Both the position numbers and the translations under genes were made by a program. From Chrysochromulina parva (taxonomy: Eukaryota > Haptophyta > Prymnesiales > Chrysochromulinaceae), in the NCBI GenBank assembly GCA_002887195.1, contig PJAB01000220.1, forward strand, positions 1-33,631: a stretch of DNA of 33,631 nt, given 5' to 3'. Of the stretch, positions 25,641-33,631 are shown piece by piece (the stretch's first letter is position 1; the number at the start of each line of letters is the position of its first letter). Below the pieces are notes generated by a model, which made no database searches, was not told where the DNA came from, and saw only the letters and a list, made by a program, of their open reading frames with translations.

Positions 25641-28600
25641 ATGAACTTTTTCGTTCTGACGAAGCAGGGCCGCCAGCGCGGGCCCGCCCGCGAGGCGGTT
25701 CACATCGGCGATACGGTGCCGCGGCGCATGGCAGAGGCGGATGAGGTGCTTCGCACGGTTACATCGGCAGTGGCCAAAGTCGACATCCAGTCGTTGCAGA
25801 GTGCGCTCGTGTGGCTCGTGCAGCAGCACGAAGTCAATAAGAATAATCTGGCAGTGGCAGCCGAGGAGCGCGCGGCGCTGCGCATCCGCGTCGAGAAGCT
25901 CGAACGAGCGGCCCAGGATGCGGCCACCAAACAGGCGGAAGCCCTGAATTCTCTCGGAGCGCGGCTCGACAGTGCGCAGACTCAGCTCGACACGGTGACC
26001 GCAAGCGCCGACGAGCTGTCACAATTGGTCGAGCAGGGCCGTGTCATCGACCAGCAGCTACTGGATGGCGTGGAGGCGCTCGAGGAAAAAGCAGGGCAGA
26101 CGGCGACGCAGCTCGCGGAGGCGCGCGCCGAGTGCGAGCAGCTGCGAGCTGCGGATGCCGCCGCCGCCGCCGCGCTCGCCGCGGCGTCCGAGGAGGCGCG
26201 TGCGGGCACAGCGGCGGTGCGTACGGCAGTGGAGGGTTTGCGGGAGCGACTGCCAGAGCTCGAGACCCTCGTCCAGACGACGGCGCAGAAGCTCGACGCG
26301 ACTGCAAACGCCCTCGACGTGCGGTTCATCGAGGCGGAACAAGCGGCGGACGCAAAGCTCCATGCGGAGCTCTCCAAGCTCCTTAGCAGGCTCACTGCGG
26401 CGGAGGAGCAGATGGGCAAGACGCAGCCATCCGCGGAGGGCAAGACGCAGCTGGCGGAGGAGCGGCGCGCGCCGCGCGCGCCGGCCGCAGAGGTGTTCGC
26501 GGTGGCGCCCAGCCAGAGCGTCGCTGCGGCCATCGAGGAAGGAGACAAGCACAGCAGCTTCTCCGGGCGCCTCACACATGTCGAGTGGCTGCTCGACGCG
26601 CTGCAGACGGACCTCGAGGGCGTCCACTCCCAGGTCGGCAAGCACCGGGCCGAGATTGCGAGCACGTCCGATAGCGTGGGCGAGCTGAAGGCTGTGCTCA
26701 ACCGCCTCGCCGTCCAGGGCGACGTCGGCGGCGGAGCCAAGCCAACGGCCGCCGCCGCGCCGCCACCCTCGTCCGCGCCGGCGCCCGTGGCGGCGCCCGC
26801 GGCCAATTCCCTGTTGCCAAGGGCCTTGGAGATGAGCGTCTCATCGTCCAGCGGCGGTGGAGGCGTCTGCAAAGGCGGCGGTGGCGGCGGCGGTGGCGGC
26901 GGCGGGCGGCTGGACGACTCCACGCTCGCGGAGGTGCTCGGCCAACTGAACGGCCAACTGAACGGCCAACTGGACGAGCTGCGTCGGCGGCTCTCGCTGT
27001 GCGAGGCAGCGCTCTCGATAGGGGCGGAGGATCGCGGCGAAGCAGCCGACGGTAGTGGAAGCCTTGCGCCGGCAGTGATGGAGGCCATCGGCGTGCAGCT
27101 CGGCCCCATCGTGCGCGCCCTCAAGCAGAAGGCCGACGCCGGCGAGGTGAAGCGAGTGGAGGCGCTCGTGCTGGCAGCCCTGGGCGATGACGGCGGCGGC
27201 CTCAAGCGCAGTGGCAGCATCGGCAGCGGCCTCGGTGGTGGCAGTGGCGGCGGCGGCGGCATGGGGATGGTCAATGCACTCTCGCAGCTTGCGGCTCAGG
27301 ACGCGCGCTTGAGTGCGATGGAGGCGTCCGTAGGCGATGTCGAGGCGCTCGCGGAGCGGGTGAATGCCAAGCTGCAGGCGTCCGAACGCCACAATGCCGC
27401 GACCATGCGCCAGCAGCGCGCCTCGCAGCAGCGGCTGCAAGCCCTCGTCGAAGGAGGGGGCCTCGCCGCGGCCGCTGCGCAGGCTGCGCGGCGCGCCGTC
27501 GCGGCGCCTCTTGAGCTGCTCGCGCTCGCCACATGCCGTCTCGCCGAGGGGGGGCGATGGGGCGTGCGCGCCAACCCCAACCAGCCCGACGAGCTCTATG
27601 CCGAGTCGCCCGCGTACATTGCGGCGGCCGAGGCGTTCGAGCCGCACCTAGGGGAAGCGACAGAAGCTTCAGGACCCGCCCTCGCGCACGTGGCTGAGCT
27701 ACTCACGCGGCACGAGATCCAATGCAAGGCGGACCTAAGCGCCCTCGGCCGCCTCGGCGCGCTGGTCCACAGCGCACCGAACGCCGCCGCTGCCGCCGCC
27801 GCCTCGCCGTCGGAGCCGGCACTCGAGGTCGGCATGTCAGCGCCCGCGGGTATGGCAGGCTACCATCCACCCACCTCGGGCGGCAACCTTGCGGGCTGGC
27901 GGCGGCCGCCACGTGGCAAGCCAGACGTGCGAGGCAACCTGGGGTTCGTCATCCCGTCAGTGCCGCCAGTGCCCGGTGCTCGAACGCTCGCCCGGCCGGC
28001 CTCCGCCGGCACGCTGTCGACAGCCGCGCGCCCCGGCGGCGGAGCGAGCGGCACTGCTTCGGGCGCACTCACCGGCGCTGCGGCCGAGTCGCTCGAGGCA
28101 CGCCTGACGATGGTGGAGCGCTCAATGTCGCCCGGCTCGGCGCTCGAGCTACGACTTGCTGCGATGGAGCGAATGAACCGAACCAATGCCAAGACGCGCC
28201 AGATGGAGACGTGGGGCAAGCTGTGGGCCGCCATCAACCGGCTCGCGGTCCGGATCAATATGGTCGAGCAGCACGCGATCTCGTCAGGCACGAGATCGGC
28301 CGCGGCACAGCGCCTCTCCGATGTCCTCGGAACCGACGGCGGCGTCATGAGTGGAGGAGCGCCGCCGCCGCCGCCGTCGCAGGGCCGCGAAGACGGCGTC
28401 CGCAGCGCGCACGCCGCAGCCTTCGAAGCGGCAGCCTTTTCGGTTCCGGCGCGGCTGCTGAGCGACGGGGGTCTGCCGATGCCTGGGGAGGATCTCGCGC
28501 CGATGATGCGCCAGTCGCCCGAGGGCTTGTGGCCGGGGCACACATCGCCCCGATCGCAGCGGTACGCACCCTGTGGAAGCGTGAATGCGACCGAAGCGCT

Positions 28601-28940
28601 GCTCGCAGCCATCCCCGGTCTGCTCGACGACGGCACCAGCATGAGTAGCTCCCCCAAGCCAGGCTCGCTCCTCCCCTCGCGTGCGTCCTCGATGCAGCCG
28701 TCGCGTTCGTCCACCTCTCGCCCCGCCTCGGCGTGCGTGCGCGATGGCAAGATGCGCCCTCCCTCGGCAACTTCGACGGGCGGTGCTCAGGGCGGCGTGG
28801 CCGAGTCGCGACCCTCATCTGCCATCCGCCGCACCACGGCCACGGCGCCGTCGATCACGCCCCTTGACGGCGGCGGCGGGCCCATCGGCGCGAACGCCGA
28901 CTTCCACCTGGGCCCTGTGGCGCCATGGCCCGGGCATTAA
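25641..28940 (+). CDS. Large coiled-coil protein, function unknown
   Basis: The ATG at 25641 gives 1099 residues; one in-frame ATG lies 9 bp upstream and MAEADEVL (25728) is a third option. The first 300 residues are a nearly continuous coiled coil with heptads of Ala/Leu and alternating Glu/Arg. A Gly-rich linker and a three-fold NGQL repeat (26945-26975) lead into a second short coil. A helical region around 27360-27700 contains RRAVAAPLELLALATCRLAEG. A well-ordered segment (about residues 840-880) reads AAMERMNRTNAKTRQMETWG then LWAAINRLAVRINMVEQH, the most conserved-looking part. The tail is Ser/Pro-rich. No catalytic motif or membrane segment is visible. A structural role, for instance at centrioles, flagella or the cytoskeleton, is only a guess from composition. 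Confidence 0.82.
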   Translation: MNFFVLTKQGRQRGPAREAVHIGDTVPRRMAEADEVLRTVTSAVAKVDIQSLQSALVWLVQQHEVNKNNLAVAAEERAALRIRVEKLERAAQDAATKQAEALNSLGARLDSAQTQLDTVTASADELSQLVEQGRVIDQQLLDGVEALEEKAGQTATQLAEARAECEQLRAADAAAAAALAAASEEARAGTAAVRTAVEGLRERLPELETLVQTTAQKLDATANALDVRFIEAEQAADAKLHAELSKLLSRLTAAEEQMGKTQPSAEGKTQLAEERRAPRAPAAEVFAVAPSQSVAAAIEEGDKHSSFSGRLTHVEWLLDALQTDLEGVHSQVGKHRAEIASTSDSVGELKAVLNRLAVQGDVGGGAKPTAAAAPPPSSAPAPVAAPAANSLLPRALEMSVSSSSGGGGVCKGGGGGGGGGGGRLDDSTLAEVLGQLNGQLNGQLDELRRRLSLCEAALSIGAEDRGEAADGSGSLAPAVMEAIGVQLGPIVRALKQKADAGEVKRVEALVLAALGDDGGGLKRSGSIGSGLGGGSGGGGGMGMVNALSQLAAQDARLSAMEASVGDVEALAERVNAKLQASERHNAATMRQQRASQQRLQALVEGGGLAAAAAQAARRAVAAPLELLALATCRLAEGGRWGVRANPNQPDELYAESPAYIAAAEAFEPHLGEATEASGPALAHVAELLTRHEIQCKADLSALGRLGALVHSAPNAAAAAAASPSEPALEVGMSAPAGMAGYHPPTSGGNLAGWRRPPRGKPDVRGNLGFVIPSVPPVPGARTLARPASAGTLSTAARPGGGASGTASGALTGAAAESLEARLTMVERSMSPGSALELRLAAMERMNRTNAKTRQMETWGKLWAAINRLAVRINMVEQHAISSGTRSAAAQRLSDVLGTDGGVMSGGAPPPPPSQGREDGVRSAHAAAFEAAAFSVPARLLSDGGLPMPGEDLAPMMRQSPEGLWPGHTSPRSQRYAPCGSVNATEALLAAIPGLLDDGTSMSSSPKPGSLLPSRASSMQPSRSSTSRPASACVRDGKMRPPSATSTGGAQGGVAESRPSSAIRRTTATAPSITPLDGGGGPIGANADFHLGPVAPWPGH

Positions 28941-29478
28941 GGAGCAGGTGCGGCGTGAGGTGCGCCGGCTTCGTTCCGCCGGCCCTGCGTGTCCGATGGC
29001 GCGCGTGCTGGAGAGTCACTGCCCAGACTCATACATGTACCGATGTACCGCATTCAGTCTCAGAGCTCTGCTGGGATATATGACGCGAAAAGCATGTTTG
29101 ATGTCGTACTGATTTAACGCATCGGATAACGTTTGTGCCTACGATGAAACCTTCGAGTCCGCGGTCCCTCCCCGCCGGACTCGCCCCGCCCCGCCGCGCC
29201 GGGACACTCGACCTTCTAGTATAACACGGACCACACTCACGCACGGCCACGCGGCTACCACGCAGCACCGGCCACCGGCGCCGGATGAGCGCCGGATGCG
29301 TCTCGCCTGACGCCTCTGAGCTCTGACGCGTTACTGACGCTCTGCGCTTGAGGTCATACGCTTGAGGCCGCGACCCAATGGAGACACCGCGCGTTGAAGA
29401 TGGTACACGAACTTTGGTAGCGTTTGTAGCGTCTGCGTAGCGTCTGCGCTCTTATACGCTCCGGGCTCCTCATGCGGT
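28941..29478. other. Intergenic 538 bp with small direct repeats
   Basis: Convergent space between the coiled-coil gene and the minus-strand locus at 29479. It contains the doublet gagcgccggatg (about 29284-29297) and three spaced gtagcgt(c/t)tg words around 29417-29445. No gene or RNA structure is recognised. Confidence 0.5.
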
Positions 29479-30749
29479 TCACGGAGGAGCGTACTGACTA
29501 CGAGCGATATGGAAATTCAAGGGCAGCTGCTTCCATGCTTCCAATTCCATGTTCTCCGAGAAGTGGACCTTTGGAAACATGGTGATGGGGTCGTGGATGG
29601 GGGGTGCCTGCATGTGCAGTGTGATGACGCTCCTACAAGATGTCGTCGAACTAGAAGTGGCCGAGATCGCGCTGTGTCGAGCGCTGTGGTGTTCAGGTTC
29701 CGGCTGCAGGGGCATCGCCGGCGCTGGGGCCTCATCGAGATTCGTCACCTCAGAGGTTCGCGGCGTAATTCGCGGCGATGTCAGCGGATCGAGGCGCCGT
29801 GGAGGATCGAGGCGCCATGGAGGATCGAATCGCCGTGGAGGTCGAATGGGTGGGGGCTTCAGTACTCCACCCGTTCCAACGATGCTGCGCGCGACTTTGG
29901 CTGCGTGGATGCTGCGTGCTACATCGATACGATGCTCCTTCGAATGCTCCTTGTTACTTTGGCGAAGATACGCCTGCGCTGATCCCTCGTGCTTCTGCTG
30001 TGAGCCTGCAAGCGTCGAGCTCCCTGATCGAGATGGTACTTGTGGTACATGTAGTGGACGTGCCTGGACAGCATCGCAGAGACGGGCCTTGAATTGCTCG
30101 ACGCTTATTGTGGGCGGCGATGGGTTCACACGAAGTAGAGCTGCGTTGACCCCCAGAGTGTCCAGGGTGATTGAGTCCATGGTGGCACCTCCAGATGTTG
30201 TTCCATATCGCTGGGGCGCCATGCTGAAGAGCTGCGGCTGAGGTGGCCCCTTGTTCCCTAGCAACCTCCCCCTCCATTCAACGACCTCTGGAGTAGGTAC
30301 TTGCAGAGACCGACTGTTTTGCGGGATACCCGTGTCCATGCTGCGATTGTTGCAACCGCTGTAACGGCTGCTCTCTTTGTGACGCTGGCTGAGATCACAG
30401 AGCTGCCCTCATCATCCGGAGGGGCATAGAAAGAAGATGTGCCACCTGGAGGTGGAGCTGGACCATGAGCTGTAGCAGCACCTGCGAGCTGTGCTTTTGG
30501 CAACTCAATCTCAAAGCCAATGTCCTGAAGATATCGTTGAATACTCGAAGGGGTGCTCGGCAACTCTCGCACGGCAAGTTCCATCGCTCGCCCCTGCACC
30601 GGGGTAAGCAGCGGGGCCTCCATTGCTTCTCGTGTAACACGTAGACAAGGGCCCTTGACGTAGAGACCGAGAAGATACTGAAAGGAAAAGTTTGTTGTTT
30701 TAGGAGTAACGGTTGCATGCATCTCGACCCGACGCCCCCGTTTGGCCAC
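29479..30749 (-). CDS. Unrecognised gene, probably spliced, exon joints unresolved
   Basis: Two minus-strand frames overlap: 30749-30258 (163 codons) and 30339-29479 (286 codons). The first contains TTNFSFQYLLGLYVKGPCLR and SSIQRYLQDIGFEIELPKAQ, which look like real protein helices; a pyrimidine-rich cttttcctttcag precedes YLLGLYVKG, so exon 1 may lie further upstream. The second begins around PTPEVVEWRGRLLGNKGPP, has a Pro-rich 7-residue repeat PPxRxDP (about 29790-29860) and ends with VHFSENMELEAWKQLPLNFH. Base composition is lower in GC than neighbouring genes. An intron between them is likely but I could not choose sites. No family is recognised. It is divergent from the EF-hand gene. Confidence 0.45.
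29786..29852. repeat. 21-bp coding repeat
   Basis: Three tandem variants of a roughly 21-bp unit containing ggatcga(g/a)(g/t)cgcc(g/a)tgga, giving PP-x-R-x-DP heptapeptides in the minus-strand locus. Confidence 0.7.
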
Positions 30750-30867
30750 TGCCGGAGGGTGCTTTGCTGTGCGTGGTTGCGGGCGAGCTTCAGCTTAGTC
30801 GTGGTAGACGTTACGTCGTTCGAAGTACGTTGAAGTTGCGGAACGTCTATTATCCTGCGACTTAGGG

Positions 30868-33631
30868 ATGCCAGCAGCATCGGCTCCGTCCTCACAGCCG
30901 CCGAAGCCCCTCTCGGCGGGCGCGCGAGATTTGCTCGAGGACCTCAAGGAGGATGCCGAGCGTATCGTCGAGCTCATGATCAGCTGGGACGAGGATAACT
31001 CTGGCACTGCTGACAAGCGCGAGTTCCAGCTTGCACTGCCGGTGCTAGACCTGTTTGTCAGCAGCGTGGAGGCGGACGAGGTCTTTGAACATCTGGCAAA
31101 GGCTGCCAAAGGCGACGCGAACTCGCGCAAAGCCACCGCCTACGACGAAATCGAGCACTGGGCGCTCTTCCGTACACTGCTTGTGGCGGCCGACCCGGAG
31201 GCAGACGTGGAGGCGGCCGAGGCCGCAGCACGAGCGGCTGCAGCCTTGCGCGCAACCAAGCATGACGTGGGCGAGTCGAACTTTTGGTCGCGCGACGTGG
31301 ACGGCCGTGCCAAGAACCGGCACGAGCTGCGGAAGCGCCGTGGCGCGCTCAGGCCGCGCGATCGCATTGCCAATGTCGGCTGGTCCGAGACTCTCGGCGT
31401 GCACCATGAGCAAGAGGAGGAGGTGGCGGGGCCACGGCTTCTGCAGACCGTGGCGCTCGACAGCACGGCGTCCGTGCAGGAGCAGCTGCGTGAGGCGCTC
31501 CGAGTCAACCTTACGCGCGTGACCGACCTCTTTGTCGCGTGGGACGACAATGGCGACGGGCGCGTGTCGCGGCGCGAGTTTTGCCGCGGCGTCCGCCTCT
31601 TCGGCCTCAGCGCGCCGATGGAGGAGATCCAGCAGCTGTACGACAGCTTCGACCCCAACGGGGACGGATCGATCGAGTTCGGAGAGCTGAATGCACTGCT
31701 GCGCCAGACAAAGGCGCCCGAGCCCGAGAAGCTCAAGATGCCTTCGCTCCTCTCGACGAGCACTTGGGGCAAGGCGGCGGCGCAGGTAGGCCTCGCCAGG
31801 GACATGCTGAGTGCATGCTGATTGCATGCGGATTGCCTCACTCATCACAAGGCGGCGGCGCAGGTAGACCTCACCAAGGGACATGCTGAGTGCATGCTGA
31901 GTGCATGCGGATTGCCTCACTCATCACGACGGCCCTTCCGTGCAGGTGGCTCTCGCCAAGGGAATGCGCGGCGCACCCGCGGGCCATGAGCGGCTGAAAG
32001 CCGCGCTCGCGCAGCACGCGCCGAGCGTCATCCAGCTCTTCAAGCACGCCGACCTGAACGGCGACGGGCGCATCAACCGAAGCGAGTTTGTCGAGATGGT
32101 GCTCACCTATGCCCCTCTGCACGAGCACCCGCCAGAGGAGGGCATCCTCCCGTTTAGCGCCGAGGACGCCGAGGCGCTCTTTGCGCTGCTCGACCGCGAC
32201 AGAGGCGGCACGATCGACTACCGTGAGCTCGAGCGTGAGCTCAAGCGCGATCTGCGCGGCGAGCTCGAGGACGCGAAACTACGCGAGCGCGCTTCGTCGC
32301 TGCTCCGGCGCACCGACGTGGTGGTGGTGCTCGGCGCGGCGACGAAGACGAAGCAGGCGCTCTGCCGCAAGCTCGCGTACGTCTTCGACGGCGTGTGGGT
32401 GAGCAAGGCGAGCCTCGTCGAGCGCGAGCTGCATGCATACGGCTCGAAGCTCGCACCCGAGATCCGCCGGCGCACGAGCGCCGAGCCGCCCAAGCCGCTG
32501 TCGACGAGCTTCTACCGGCAGATGCTGCACGCGGCGGTGCACGGGCGGCGCGACCACGGCGCTCTCCCGGCGCTGCACGGCCCTTTTTTCCTCTTCGACC
32601 TGCCGCGCACGCCGTCCGAGCTCGCGGCCATCGAGCTCGCCTTTGGCGCCGCGCCGTTGACGATCGACTTCGTCCAAGCTGACTTTGACGAGCTGGCCGA
32701 CGAGGCGTCGGCCAAGGCGGGCATTCCACCGAGCCCGCCAAGTCCCGGAGTGCCGCCCGAGGACTCGGCGGACTCGTCGCGCGCGGCACTCCGGAGCGCG
32801 GTGAGCGCGCGCGTCGAGCAAGACCCTCTGCACGGCGACCTTCTCGTGCTCGACTCTGAGCTCGAGGTGCGCCGTCTCGCCGAGCTCGTCGTTCGTCACC
32901 TGTCGGTGAGCCACACGCGTCGCCTGTTGGCGCAGCGCGAGAAGGAGAAGGTCGAGCGCGAGGCGCATGAGGCGATGATGAGGCGGCAGCGCGAGTACCT
33001 CGAGGCGGCGGCCACGTACATGCGCGCCAGCCTGGACTTGACACGCAAGCGTGCGCGCGAGCTGCACGCGCAGCGCGCCATGACGGCGCGTGACGAGCTC
33101 TTGCCAGGCTCGGGCCGCTGCGAGTATGCTCGCTACGTGTACCAGCACCGCGCATGGAAGCAGGGGAGTACGCGCAGCGGCGCCTCATCAGCGCGCGCAC
33201 TGCTCGCCACTGGGCTCGCTACCCTCATCAGTCCACCGGATCCTGCGTTCCGGCCGCGCACCGACCTTCAAATGTCGCCGCGCAACTGGCGCGCGGAGCC
33301 GGCGCCCTTGGGGTTGGTGCGTGGTACGGCGGGTACTGCGCTCGCTGGACACGCTTACACCACGCCCGTTCGCCCAACCGAGCTGATCCGACGTGCCTTG
33401 GCCGCTGCGGCGCCACAGCAGCAACTGCTGCGCCGGCGGGTGGTGCTGCACGGTCTCTCGGCGCGCCCCGAGCTCAACGGTCGCGCTGGCGTCGCCGTCT
33501 CCTTCGGCCCGAGTACGGGCCGGTACGGCGTGCAGCTCGACGGCAGCGGCGGGCGCGCTGAAAAGGTGGCGCTGCGCCCCGCCAACCTCGTAGGAGATGA
33601 CGCCGACGGACCGAACGGCGACGCCCCGACG
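30868..33631 (+). CDS. EF-hand protein with degenerate adenylate-kinase-like domain (partial, runs off window)
   Basis: Exon 1 is 30868-31785; exon 2 starts at 31946 and stays open to the right edge, giving at least 868 residues. Five EF-hand loops are visible: DEDNSG (41), DDNGDG (226), DPNGDG (262), DLNGDG (342) and DRDRGG (389), implying calcium control. Residues about 430-550 resemble adenylate kinase: a strand VVVVLG then AATKTKQ where the P-loop GxxxxGK(S/T) should be (the Lys remains; Gly6 is Thr and Ser/Thr8 is Gln), and later FFLFDLPRTPSELA and LTIDFV, matching the DGFPRT region. This predicts loss of kinase activity. A charged coiled coil (about 640-720) follows, and at about 802-855 a small domain RPELNGRAGVAVSF...VALRPANL of a type common in algal proteins. 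The intron donor region is tandemly duplicated. The C-terminus is outside the window. Confidence 0.85.
31771..31927. repeat. 78-bp tandem duplication spanning an exon end and its splice donor
   Basis: Copy 1 is 31771-31848 and copy 2 is 31849-31927, with one extra base and a few substitutions. Each begins aaggcggcggcgcaggtag, i.e. the last five codons of exon 1 plus a CAG|GTAG donor. Use of donor 31785/31786 joins to 31946 in phase. The second donor (31863/31864) would keep part of the first copy, which contains an in-frame stop (tga at 31819). Confidence 0.9.

Overview
The window looks like a gene-dense, GC-rich nuclear segment from a eukaryotic alga, most likely a haptophyte; a pelagophyte or other alga with a complex plastid is the main alternative. 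The evidence is: short GT-AG introns that restore reading frames in several genes; a plastid-type ClpR subunit whose N-terminus reads as a signal peptide followed by a basic transit-like stretch; several eukaryote-only families (PFKFB, RecQ1, mitochondrial carrier, TPT-type transporter, GT32, carbohydrate sulfotransferase, EF-hand proteins); and very Ala/Gly/Pro-rich low-complexity proteins. There are no bacterial operons, CRISPR arrays, recognisable transposase genes, rRNA or tRNA genes that I could find.

Layout, left to right: a PDZ/Ala-Glu repeat protein (-) and a putative glycosyltransferase (-); a five-exon SPX gene (+, 3637-6815) whose last exon carries a zinc ribbon and a fungal-type Zn2Cys6 cluster; a 1.6 kb spacer; a PFKFB-type enzyme with a degraded phosphatase half (-); a mitochondrial-carrier-family protein with a signal-peptide first exon (-); an unresolved 1.1 kb stretch; a spliced TPT/nucleotide-sugar-type transporter (-); a sulfotransferase (-); ClpR (+); a FAM47-like protein (-); a RecQ1 helicase with a frame-preserving intron (-); a GT32 glycosyltransferase (+); a huge proline-rich two-TM protein with 11-residue repeats (-); a long coiled-coil protein (+); an unrecognised spliced locus (-); and, cut by the right edge, a five-EF-hand protein with a degenerate adenylate-kinase-like domain (+).

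The most striking item is the SPX gene. Read unspliced, it shows only a 700-residue low-complexity ORF, because the SPX domain is spread over four short exons. Joined through four GT-AG introns, all in phase, it gives an 872-residue protein: SPX (inositol pyrophosphate/phosphate sensing), then a CxxC-x16-CxxC zinc ribbon, then a Zn2Cys6 DNA-binding cluster. This is inferred to be a one-protein phosphate-status sensor and transcription factor. In plants the two roles are split between SPX proteins and PHR factors.

Functional themes: surface glycan or scale chemistry (two glycosyltransferases, a sugar-type transporter, a sulfotransferase, a proline-rich membrane protein), metabolic sensing (SPX factor, kinase-only PFKFB), and repeated loss of catalysis in conserved folds (PFKFB phosphatase half, ClpR, the adenylate-kinase-like domain). 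Intergenic spaces are mostly 100-500 bp, many of them divergent. All splice models come from reading the sequence and have no transcript support.
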